Part shown: piece after piece, positions 26,370-33,687 of the stretch
How the letters are laid out: each line of letters starts with the position of its first letter
How positions within the stretch are numbered: position 1 is the stretch's first letter
NCBI GenBank assembly: GCA_945897075.1
Contig: CAMDEX010000038.1
Location: forward strand, 1-33,687
Reading direction: 5' to 3'
DNA from: Litorilinea aerophila
GTDB lineage: Bacteria > Chloroflexota > Anaerolineae > Caldilineales > Caldilineaceae
Length of the DNA: 33,687 bases
Program-made: the position numbers and the translations under genes
The notes under the pieces: generated by a model
Seen by the model: the letters and a program-made list of their open reading frames with translations, nothing else
Database searches by the model: none
What the model was told of the DNA's origin: nothing

Positions 26370-27353
26370 ATGAACTCAAAACAACGCATCCTCGCCACCA
26401 TCCGCCGCCAGCCCGTTGACCGCACGCCCATTGACTGTATGCTCTACCAGAAGCAGTTTGTCGAGAATCTGGCCAGCCAATGGGGCAGCCGGGAAGAGTT
26501 TCTCGACGAGTTCGGCATTGATATCTTCGCCGGTTTTGTGCCCTATCCCAACCAGTACGGGCGCAAATTTGATGTAACCGAACTGGCCGACCTGCCGCTG
26601 AAAGACCCCCGCGACCCGGCCTGGATCACCCACAGCGACTGGAACTACGACTTCGCCGGGGTGAATGTGGCCCAGGCCGTGGAGTGGTACGGCGACAAGC
26701 GCGCCATCCGCGCCCATCTGTGGGGGATTGTCGAGGGGACGAGTACCTTTCTGGGCATTGAAAAATGCTGGATGAACCTGGGCATGTACCCGGAGCTGAT
26801 GACGGCCTGGTTTGACCGCTACGCCGATTGGTTGTGCGGGTTGGTGGACAACTGCGCCGACGCCGGTGTGGATTTCCTCACCCTCTCCGACGATTGGGGC
26901 AGCAACAATACAATGCTCTTTTCGCCGCGCATGTGGCGGCGGATGATCCGCCCTTACAGCGAACGGGTGGTGCAGCACGCGGCCAGCCGCGGTCTGCCGG
27001 TGATGCTGCACAGCGACGGCTATCTGATGCAAATTCTGGATGACATTGTGGAGATGGGTTACAGTCTTTTCCACCCCATTCAGGAGAGCGCGGGGATGGA
27101 CCCCCAGACGATCAAAGACAAATACGGGGAGCGTATCGTCCTCTACGGTTCGCTGGATGTGGTGGACGGGCTGCTGGCCTACGACGGGGATGTACTGGAC
27201 GAGTACATCCGCCGCCGTTTTGAAATCTACGCGCCGGGCGGCGGCTTCATCTATTGCACCGGTCACTTTGTGCAGAACGATATTCCGCCGTTGCGTCTGG
27301 TGCAAGCCTATACAACCGTCGCCCAACTGGCCGCGACCTACGGCACGCAATGA
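26370..27353 (+). CDS. Uroporphyrinogen decarboxylase (URO-D) family protein
   Basis: A 327-residue URO-D-type barrel protein. N-terminal MNSKQRILATIRRQPVDRTPID and the C-terminal zinc-type His and Cys (LHSDG and YCTGHF) resemble the MtaA/CmuA methyltransferase branch and related sugar-operon URO-D proteins more than true HemE, as the Arg-rich HemE N-terminus is absent. The family transfers methyl groups from corrinoids to thiols, or has other functions in carbohydrate operons. A corrinoid protein is encoded at 12832-13512 but is not adjacent. ATG 26370 follows repeat DNA with no clear ribosome site. Confidence 0.85.
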   Translation: MNSKQRILATIRRQPVDRTPIDCMLYQKQFVENLASQWGSREEFLDEFGIDIFAGFVPYPNQYGRKFDVTELADLPLKDPRDPAWITHSDWNYDFAGVNVAQAVEWYGDKRAIRAHLWGIVEGTSTFLGIEKCWMNLGMYPELMTAWFDRYADWLCGLVDNCADAGVDFLTLSDDWGSNNTMLFSPRMWRRMIRPYSERVVQHAASRGLPVMLHSDGYLMQILDDIVEMGYSLFHPIQESAGMDPQTIKDKYGERIVLYGSLDVVDGLLAYDGDVLDEYIRRRFEIYAPGGGFIYCTGHFVQNDIPPLRLVQAYTTVAQLAATYGTQ

Positions 27354-27423
27354 GTCGCCCCCCCCGGCATGCCTGTGCTGCACCCGCATGAAGCGCTGGG
27401 AAATGGGCGCAGGTGTGATGCTG

Positions 27424-27452
27424 TTGTCCTGCAGGGAATCTTTGTGTATACT
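27424..27452 (+). promoter_or_regulatory. Possible promoter before the antitoxin-rhamnosidase pair
   Basis: TTGTCC (27424-27429), 17 bp, then TATACT (27447-27452). It would give a leader of about 95 nt to ATG 27555. Confidence 0.4.
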
Positions 27453-27554
27453 CTACTCAATTCGTCACGGCGGGGCAAGAGCCGGTACGAATCCGCAACT
27501 TCTGGCCCGTATCTGCTTTCTTGGCGGTCCACTACGCCGCCAAAAGGAACAGAA

Positions 27555-27821
27555 ATGCTGAAAACAATCGATATTGACAGAGGAGAGTTCAGTCTTTCCG
27601 AAATGGTGCGTTTGATCAAAGAGGGCACAGAAGTGTTGCTGGTGGATAAGGAGACGCCGCTGGCGCGCCTTACACCGGTAGATAGCACCGCACCAAAGCG
27701 CGTTCCCGGCCTGTTCGCTGGTCAGATTTGGATTCGCGACGACTTTGACGATCCACTACCTGAATCCTTCTGGCTGGGTGAAGATGAACCTTTTCACTGC
27801 CTCAACACACTCTGGCAATGA
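27555..27821 (+). CDS. Solitary Phd/YefM-type antitoxin-like protein
   Basis: An 88-residue protein. The N-terminal half (FSLSEMVRLIKEGTEVLLVDKETPLARLTPV) has the Phd/YefM antitoxin pattern of a DNA-binding fold that represses its own operon; the C-terminal PGLFAGQIWIRDDFDDPLPESFWLG is the typical disordered toxin-binding tail, often paired with a PIN-domain VapC toxin. No toxin follows: its stop (TGA) overlaps the ATG of a rhamnosidase gene (ATGA), so it is translationally coupled to that gene instead. AAGGA lies 7 nt before the ATG. Confidence 0.8.
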   Translation: MLKTIDIDRGEFSLSEMVRLIKEGTEVLLVDKETPLARLTPVDSTAPKRVPGLFAGQIWIRDDFDDPLPESFWLGEDEPFHCLNTLWQ

Positions 27822-29941
27822 CAGAGTTTTCTTCCATCCCCGCCCACGCCCGCTGGATCGGCTCGGATCACCCCTTCGATCTCCACGAAGTCTACCTGGA
27901 CTTTCGCTCGCCTGCCGATTTTTCCCTGGACCCACAGCTCGCCAGTGCCCAACTTTTCATCAGCGCAGACAGCCGCTACAAAGTCTGGGTCAACGGTGTC
28001 TTTGTCGGGCGTGGCCCTGCCCGCTCCTGGCCGCACGCCCAACAATTCGACAGCCACGACATTGCGCCGCTTCTGCACACCGGGAAGAACAGTATCGCTG
28101 TGCAGGTCTACCAGCCCGGCTACTCCCACTTTGCCTACCTGCACCGGGGCGCGGCCGGGCTGCTGGCCTGGCTGGAATGCGACAGCACAATCGCACTCGT
28201 CAGCGATCAGAGCTGGCGGGTGCGCCGTGACCCCTCCTTCTCTGCTGCGGTAGAGCGGGTCTCCATCTACAGCAGCGGTGTGGAAGAGCGCGACCTGCGT
28301 CTGGCCGACGACTGGAGCGCGCCTGACTACAACGCTGCGGCCTGGGCCGCGGCGCGTATCGTCGCGCCAGCCGAGAGTCCGCTCTGGTCGGGCCTACGCC
28401 AACGCACGACGCCACTGCTCGGCGAGGAGCGCACGATCTTCACCAGCCAGCCGCTTTGTAGGCTGGGTTCGATGGTGACGGAAAGCGACGATCCCCACGC
28501 GCAGATACGCACCGGCTGGCCCGCGGCCCCTCCGCTAACGCTGGCGATGGACAAAGCAGGCTGGTTTACACCGACAATAAAAGTTGGCGAGACGGCCTAC
28601 TGGCTTTTCGATCTGGGCCACGGGCATACCTGCCAGGGCATCGCCGAGGTAGAGGGAGCGGGCGGCGCAGAGTCTCTGCTGGTCAGCTACGGCGACAAAC
28701 GGAGGGATGGGGAACTGGTCATCTCCGATCCGACCACCTACTGCCGGGTACACCTGACCGACCGTACCCATCTGCAAGCGGGCGATCAGATAGTCGAGGG
28801 CTTTTCGCTGCGCGGCGGGCGCTTTCTGCTCTTTGCCCTGACTGGACCCGCCTGGCCCGGTCTGCGCATCCGCTTTGGTGTGCGCACAGCCGCCTATCCC
28901 CTGCTCGACGACCGACCGCTGACCACAGACGACCCAGAGTTGGATGCCATCATTCGGCTATGCGAAACAACGCTGCGCGCCTGTTTGCAGGATACGTTTG
29001 TGGATGGCGTCTGGCGGGAATCGTCCCAATGGCTGGGGGATGCGCTGGTGCAGGCACAAGCGCTCTGGGCGATGAGCAGCGACGCCCGCCCGATGCGCGC
29101 TACACTGGAAATGGCGGCGCAGGGCGCTTATGCCGATGGGGTGCTGCCCAGCATTCTGCCCGGCGAAGTGCATTCCTATTGTGTGGTGGATTATAACTTT
29201 TCCTGGGTGGAGCTGCTGGCCTTTTACTTCAGCGCAACCGATGACCAGGATTTTGTGGTCAGGCAGTGGCCGACGCTGACGAAACTGCTTGAACGCTTCC
29301 ACCAGGACAGCGCAAGCGACGGGCTGATCCGCAGCCAACCCGGGCGACGCCTCTTTCTGGACTGGTCGCCCCAATCCCGGCAGGAACCCAACGCGGTTTA
29401 CAACCTGCGCTATCTCTACGCGCTGCAACAGGCGGCGGGGCTGGCCGAAGCGCTGGGAGGGGCAGAAGCGCAGTGGGTGGAGGTGTGGGGAAAACGGGCA
29501 AAAGCGCTGCGCCTCTGCGTGGCCGCGGCCTTCCGCTCCGACGAGCGCTGGTGGGATGACAGCCAGCGTTCCACCCGTTCCCAACTGGCCGCGGCTCTGG
29601 CGCTGCTCACCGGCGCGGCCGAAATGGACGAGTGGAACGGTCTGGCGGCGGCGCTGGTGGCCCGCTCCCTGAATCTGGACGATAGCCAGCGGGACGGTCA
29701 ACTGGTGCTGGCCAGCCCCTTTATGCACCACTACATTTTCGAGGCGTTGCACCGGGCCGGGCAGAACGACGCGGTCGTGGAGATCATCCGCTGCCGCTGG
29801 GGGCGCTGGGCCGCCGGCGGCTTCCCCACCACCTGGGAAAACTGGAACGTGGACTTCCCCGACGGTTCGCAATGCCACGCATTCTCGGCCCATCCGCGCT
29901 ATCATCTGGCGCGGATATTGGGTGAGCGGGTGAGCGGGTGA
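27818..29941 (+). CDS. Alpha-L-rhamnosidase-like glycoside hydrolase (GH78-like)
   Basis: A 707-residue protein. Its N-terminus (about 1-200) is beta-sandwich-like (RYKVWVNGVFVGRGPA, LHTGKNSIAVQVYQPG), followed by an (alpha/alpha)6 barrel. DTFVDGVWRESSQWLGDALVQAQ matches the GH78 general-acid region (R/E followed by W-x-GD), and TTWENWN followed by HAFSAHPRYHLARIL resembles the general-base and C-terminal helices. GH78 releases terminal L-rhamnose from plant or bacterial glycans. No signal peptide is visible, so it probably acts in the cytosol on imported oligosaccharides or glycosides. The TGA stop lies inside a GAGCGGGT-type repeat. Unusual fusion of reading: the start overlaps an antitoxin gene. 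Confidence 0.85.
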   Translation: MTEFSSIPAHARWIGSDHPFDLHEVYLDFRSPADFSLDPQLASAQLFISADSRYKVWVNGVFVGRGPARSWPHAQQFDSHDIAPLLHTGKNSIAVQVYQPGYSHFAYLHRGAAGLLAWLECDSTIALVSDQSWRVRRDPSFSAAVERVSIYSSGVEERDLRLADDWSAPDYNAAAWAAARIVAPAESPLWSGLRQRTTPLLGEERTIFTSQPLCRLGSMVTESDDPHAQIRTGWPAAPPLTLAMDKAGWFTPTIKVGETAYWLFDLGHGHTCQGIAEVEGAGGAESLLVSYGDKRRDGELVISDPTTYCRVHLTDRTHLQAGDQIVEGFSLRGGRFLLFALTGPAWPGLRIRFGVRTAAYPLLDDRPLTTDDPELDAIIRLCETTLRACLQDTFVDGVWRESSQWLGDALVQAQALWAMSSDARPMRATLEMAAQGAYADGVLPSILPGEVHSYCVVDYNFSWVELLAFYFSATDDQDFVVRQWPTLTKLLERFHQDSASDGLIRSQPGRRLFLDWSPQSRQEPNAVYNLRYLYALQQAAGLAEALGGAEAQWVEVWGKRAKALRLCVAAAFRSDERWWDDSQRSTRSQLAAALALLTGAAEMDEWNGLAAALVARSLNLDDSQRDGQLVLASPFMHHYIFEALHRAGQNDAVVEIIRCRWGRWAAGGFPTTWENWNVDFPDGSQCHAFSAHPRYHLARILGERVSG

Positions 29942-29942
29942 T

Positions 29943-30192
29943 TGGGGCTGGTACTTACACGGCCGCGATATCCTCACCCGGCAAGCCGAACAGGGCTGGG
30001 GGGCGAAGGTAATTGACCGGCTGGCCCACGATCTGCGCAACGCCTTCCCGGAGATGAAAGGCTTTTCTCCCCGCAATCTCAAATACATGCGCGCTTTTGC
30101 CGAAGCCTGGCCCGATGCCGAATTTGTGCAAGAGGCGCTTGCACAATTGCCCTGGGGGCATAATCTGGTGCTATTGACCCGGCTGAAACAAT
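29943..30192 (+). pseudogene. Fragment of a DUF1016/YhcG (PDDEXK nuclease) gene
   Basis: An open stretch encodes DUF1016 N-terminal-domain sequence (YLHGRDILTRQAEQGWGAKV, then LAHDLRNAFPEMKGFSPRN, LKYMRAFAEAWPDAEFVQEA and LPWGHNLVLLTRLK), but it lacks the usual start and all of the C-terminal nuclease. At its left the frame comes out of the GAGCGGGT repeat, with a stop in frame at 29931-29933. At its right, similarity ends at about 30190, just before the res gene. Full-length YhcG-type proteins are often next to restriction-modification genes. Confidence 0.75.
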
Positions 30193-30213
30193 CCACAGGA
30201 CCAGAGCAACACA

Positions 30214-33200
30214 ATGACAGAACAATTCTTCGAGAAGCCCATCCTCAACTCGCCCTACGCCTACCCAGCCCACCATTGGGAACTGGACGCGGACGGCCAG
30301 CCGACCAACCGGATTCTGGAATTTCGGCGCACGGCCAGGTTTGTGACGCCTGTGCCCAAGCCTAAGAAGCGGCGGCAATCCCAGGATCAGCAGTTGGCGC
30401 TGGTGCTGGGTGAGGGCGCGGGCGTCTCCACCGCGGAACAACTCTACGACCCGACCGGCAATATCAACGCCATTCGCGCCCACGTGGACCGCTGGCGGCA
30501 GATTCCCGACCCCAGCCAGTGGGGGGTGACGCCGGAGACGCAACGGCTGTTGCAGCACTGGCGCAGCCATCCCTTCCAGGGGGTGCGCCCCTTCTTCTGC
30601 CAGGTAGAGGCGGTGGAGACGGCCATCTGGCTGGCCGAGGTGGCTCCGAATTCTGCCCAGGGCAAGGCGACGCTGGAATTGCTCCAACGGGCCAGCGAAC
30701 AGGCGAACCCAGCATTGGAGCGGATTGCTCTGAAGCTGGCCACGGGCGCGGGCAAGACGACGGTGATGGCCATGCTCATCGCCTGGCAGACCATCAACGC
30801 GGTGCGCCGCCCCCAGAGCAGACGCTTCACACGGGGCTTTCTGATTGTGACGCCGGGGATCACCATCAAAGACCGGCTGCGGGTGCTGCAACCCAGCGAC
30901 CCGGACAGCTATTACAAAAGCCGGGAACTGGTGCCCGGCGATATGCTGGACGATCTGAACCGGGCCAAAATTGTGATCACCAACTATAGTTTTTCAGATA
31001 ATCATTTGTAGGGGCGCTGCTTGCTGCGCCCGATGCACAGGAGCGGGCGCAGCAAGCAAGCGCCCCTACACGGAAAATCTTTACCTGTAAAACTATACCA
31101 CGCCTTCAAGCTGCGCGAGCGGATGGAGGCGGCCGCGGGGACGCGGGCGCTGCTGCAAGGGCGGGGGCCAGCCTTGCAGACCACCGAGACCGAAGGCCAG
31201 ATGATCCAGCGGGTGATGCCGGATTTGATGGGCATGAAGAATGTGCTGGTGATCAACGACGAGGCCCACCACTGCTACCGGGAGAAACCGGACAACGATG
31301 ATGTTGACGAGCTGACCGGGGACGAGCGTAGAGAGGCGGAGAAGGCCAACGAGGCGGCCCGGCTCTGGATTTCCGGGCTGGAAGTGGTGAAGCGCAAACT
31401 GGGCGTGCCGAAGGTCTACGATCTCTCGGCCACGCCCTTTTTTCTGCGCGGCTCCGGCTACGCTGAGGGCACACTCTTCCCGTGGACGGTGAGCGATTTC
31501 TCCCTGATGGACGCCATCGAGTGCGGGATTGTCAAGCTGCCCCGTGTGCCCGTGGCCGACAACATCCCCGGCGGCGATATGCCCAAATTCCGCAACCTGT
31601 GGGAGCACATCGGCAAGAAGATGCCCAAAAAAGGGCGGGGCAAGGCCAAGACGCTGGACCCACTGAGCCTGCCCGCAGAGCTTCAGACCGCGCTGGACGC
31701 GCTCTACGGCCACTACGAAAAGATTTTTGGCCTGTGGGAAGCCGCGGGGATTGGGGTGCCCCCGGTCTTTATTGTGGTCTGCAACAATACCTCCACCTCC
31801 AAGCTGGTCTACGACTACATCGCTGGTTTTCACCGCCTGGGGGAAGACGGGGAGACGGAAGCCTACAACGCGGGGCGGCTGGCCCTCTTCCGCAACTACG
31901 ACGAGGCGGGCAACCGGCTGGCCCGGCCCAATACCCTGCTGATTGACAGCGAGCAGCTTGAATCCGGCGACGCCCTGGACGCGGACTTTCGGGAGATGGC
32001 CGGGGACGAGATCGAGCGCTTTCGCCGGGAGATTGTGGAGCGCAGCGGCAACCAGGCCGATGGACAGAACATCAGCGACCAGGAGTTGCTGCGCGAGGTG
32101 ATGAACACCGTGGGCAAGGAGGGGCGGCTGGGCGGGGGCGTGCGCTGTGTGGTTTCGGTCTCCATGTTGACCGAAGGCTGGGACTGCAACACAGTGACCC
32201 ACGTCCTCGGCGTGCGCGCCTTTGGCACCCAACTGCTCTGCGAGCAGGTGGTGGGGCGCGCCCTGCGCCGCCAATCCTACGAACTGAACGAAGAGGGACT
32301 CTTCAATGTGGAGTATGCGGATGTCTTTGGCATCCCCTTCGATTTTACAGCCAAGCCGGTGGTGGTGGCGCCCAAGCCGCCCAAGCAGACGGTGCAGGTG
32401 CTGGCTGTGCGGCCAGAGCGGGACGCCCTGGAAATTCAGTTCCCGCGTGTGGATGGCTACCGGGTGGAGCTGCCCGCGGAGAAGCTGACCGCCCGCTTTG
32501 GCCCCGACTCTGTGCTGGAACTGACGCCCCTGCTGGTCGGCCCTTCGGTGACGCGCAACGAGGGCATCATCGGTGCGGGGATTGACCTGAATGTGAAGCA
32601 TCTGGCCCAGACGCGCCAGGCCACCATCCTCTACCACCTGACCCACCGCCTGCTCTACACCAAATTCCGCGACCCAGGCGAAGAACCGAAACTGCACCTC
32701 TTCGGCCAGTTGAAGGGGATAGCCCGCCAGTGGCTGGAAGGGGGCTACCTGCGCTGCACCGGCGGCACCTACCCGGCCCAACTGCTCTACCAGGAGATGG
32801 CAGACCTGGCCTGCGAGCGCATCCGGGCGGCCATCAGCGCATCCATGGCAGGCGACAGGCCCATCAAAGCGATTTTGGACGCCTACAACCCCACGGGGTC
32901 CAGCATCCACGTCAATTTCAACACCTCCAAAGAGACCCGCTGGCAGACCGACCCGCGCAAGTGTCAGATCAACTGGGTGGTGTGCGACAGCGATTGGGAG
33001 GCGGAGTTCTGCCGGGTGGCCGAGGCGCATCCCCGTGTGCGGGCCTATGTGAAGAACCAGGGGCTGGGGCTGGAAGTGCCCTATCTCTACGGCTCGGTCA
33101 AGCGCGCGTACATTCCCGATTTCATCGTGCAGATCGACGACGGGAGGCCCGACCCGCTCAATCTGGTGGTGGAAATCAAGGGCTTTCGGGGCGAGGATGT

Positions 33201-33348
33201 GAAGGACAAATCCAACACCATGCGCAACTATTGGGTGCCGGGGGTGAACAACCTGGGCACGTATGGCCGCTGGCAGTTTGCCGAATTTAAGGCAGACTTC
33301 GAGATCGAGGCGGATTTTGAGAAGTTGATCCAAGCCGCCAGCGCGTAG
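30214..33348 (+). pseudogene. Type III restriction enzyme subunit (Res, BPTD_3080-like), split by a palindromic insertion
   Basis: The gene spans about 1044 codons but has a TAG at 31009-31011. The first part (265 residues) carries the N-terminus MTEQFFEKPILNSPYAYPAH and helicase motif I ATGAGKT (176-182), ending after VITNY. The second part (from 31012 in the same frame) has motif II DEAHH, motif III SATPFF, motif VI EQVVGRALRRQ, and a C-terminal PD-(D/E)xK-type region (YIPDFIVQ ... VVEIKG). Restoring the presumed sequence (NY joined to HAFKLRE) gives a normal helicase-endonuclease. Res cuts DNA with the Mod methylase; no mod gene is near. Reinitiation (TTG 31021 or ATG 31033) has no ribosome site. 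Probably inactive, unless TAG is read through. The stop is the TAG of the repeat at 33345. Confidence 0.88.
30987..31095. mobile_element. 109-bp palindromic MITE/REPIN-like insertion in the res gene
   Basis: Ends TAGTTTTTCAG and, on the other strand, TAGTTTTACAG match at 10 of 11 bases. TA is duplicated outside (30985-30986 and 31096-31097), as in IS630/Tc1-type insertion. The core is a pair of inverted imperfect palindromes with a GTAGG head (TGTAGGGGCGCTGCTTGCTG and its near complement) across a short loop. The insert adds 111 bp, a multiple of three, and its TAG is the only stop in the res frame. It encodes no transposase. Confidence 0.85.
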
Positions 33349-33687
33349 GTGCGGTTTGTAACCGCACAGGCAACGGTTGTAGACAAATGACCGGGTACGC
33401 AGAGACCGTGCGGTTACAAACCGCACCTACAAAACCACCACCCGCAGGTGCGGTTTGCAACCGCACAGGCATCGGTTGTAGGCGAATGACCGGGTACGCA
33501 GAAACCGTGCGGTTGCAAACCGCACCTACAAAACCATCACCCGTAGGTGCGGTTTGTAACCGCACAGGCATCGGTTGTAGGCGAATGACGGGATACTCGG
33601 AGAATGTGCGGTTGCAAACCGCACATCCAAAACCATCACCCGTAGGTGCGGTTTGCAACCGCACAATGACGGGACGCGCGAAGATGT
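33345..33687. repeat. 99-bp tandem array of GTAGG-headed paired palindromes
   Basis: Units start at 33345, 33444, 33543 and 33642 (exactly 99 bp apart); the fourth is cut by the window end. Each starts GTAGGTGCGGTTTGTAACCG (one unit GCAGG) and ends with the inverse TGCGGTTGCAAACCGCACCT (or a close variant), around a spacer of about 35-40 nt. TAG at 33346-33348 is the stop codon of the res gene. Confidence 0.95.

Noticed and set aside
29943-30192. Functional DUF1016 nuclease
   Set aside because: It lacks a start codon context and the whole C-terminal PDDEXK domain.
30054-30365. Intact small protein overlapping the res start
   Set aside because: Its first half is the tail of the DUF1016 fragment and its second half is an out-of-frame reading of res.
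31093-33426. 777-residue minus-strand open frame
   Set aside because: It is the antisense of the res gene in high-GC DNA, and the plus strand carries all helicase and nuclease motifs.
33287-33664. 125-residue minus-strand open frame with 33-residue repeats
   Set aside because: The 99-bp array has a unit divisible by three, so the frame stays open by chance; there is no ribosome site and no family resemblance.
33345-33687. CRISPR array
   Set aside because: The 99-bp units are alike throughout, have no variable spacers and are palindromic pairs rather than 24-40-bp repeats.

Overview
The window is high-GC bacterial chromosome, most like a member of the Chloroflexota (Anaerolineae/Caldilineae type). 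I infer this from gene content: large cyclase/AAA/TPR proteins, PIG-L deacetylases, DUF4037, a DinB-like protein, UBP-type zinc fingers, many Gfo/Idh, URO-D and RbsABC-type genes, and an Ala/Pro-rich lipoprotein linker. Many short palindromic or short-tandem repeats lie between genes. No rRNA, tRNA, CRISPR array or complete insertion sequence was recognised.

Layout. (1) 1-4726, minus: two class III cyclases, one soluble with AAA ATPase and TPR-like parts (cut by the window edge) and one membrane-bound. (2) 4812-8039, minus: two PIG-L/LmbE deacetylases enclosing two small UBP-type zinc-finger proteins, then a DinB-like protein. (3) 8239-11001: a Gfo/Idh/MocA oxidoreductase (plus) converging on an RhlE-like DEAD-box helicase (minus). 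(4) 11296-14748: a carotenoid-biosynthesis-family membrane protein (plus), then on minus a class V aminotransferase, a corrinoid protein and RsmI. (5) 15054-20000: a TMEM43-like membrane protein, a sugar-phosphate isomerase/epimerase-like protein, a lone HicB-type antitoxin, a methyltransferase-like protein, an SDR and a YedK/HMCES protein. (6) 20217-29941, plus: a sugar ABC importer (ATPase, two permeases, lipoprotein), a DUF4037 protein, a URO-D-family protein, a lone Phd-type antitoxin and a GH78-like alpha-L-rhamnosidase. The importer and rhamnosidase suggest uptake and breakdown of rhamnose-containing glycans, but the substrate is inference. (7) 29943-33348: a decayed defence locus with a DUF1016/YhcG fragment and a type III restriction (Res) gene split by a palindromic insertion. 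(8) 33345-33687: a 99-bp tandem array of paired palindromes running off the edge.

The most distinctive signal is the repeat content. Several unrelated palindrome families occur within 34 kb. Some carry a 5' GTAGG head and occur as inverted pairs, as REP doublets (REPINs) do. One 109-bp copy with terminal inverted repeats and a TA duplication sits inside the res gene, adds exactly 37 codons and contributes a single in-frame TAG. Repeats also overlap or abut the stop codons of several other genes, and a five-copy 7-bp repeat lies inside the coding sequence of the first cyclase. The second item worth attention is the interleaved PIG-L / UBP zinc-finger cluster, whose function I cannot assign.
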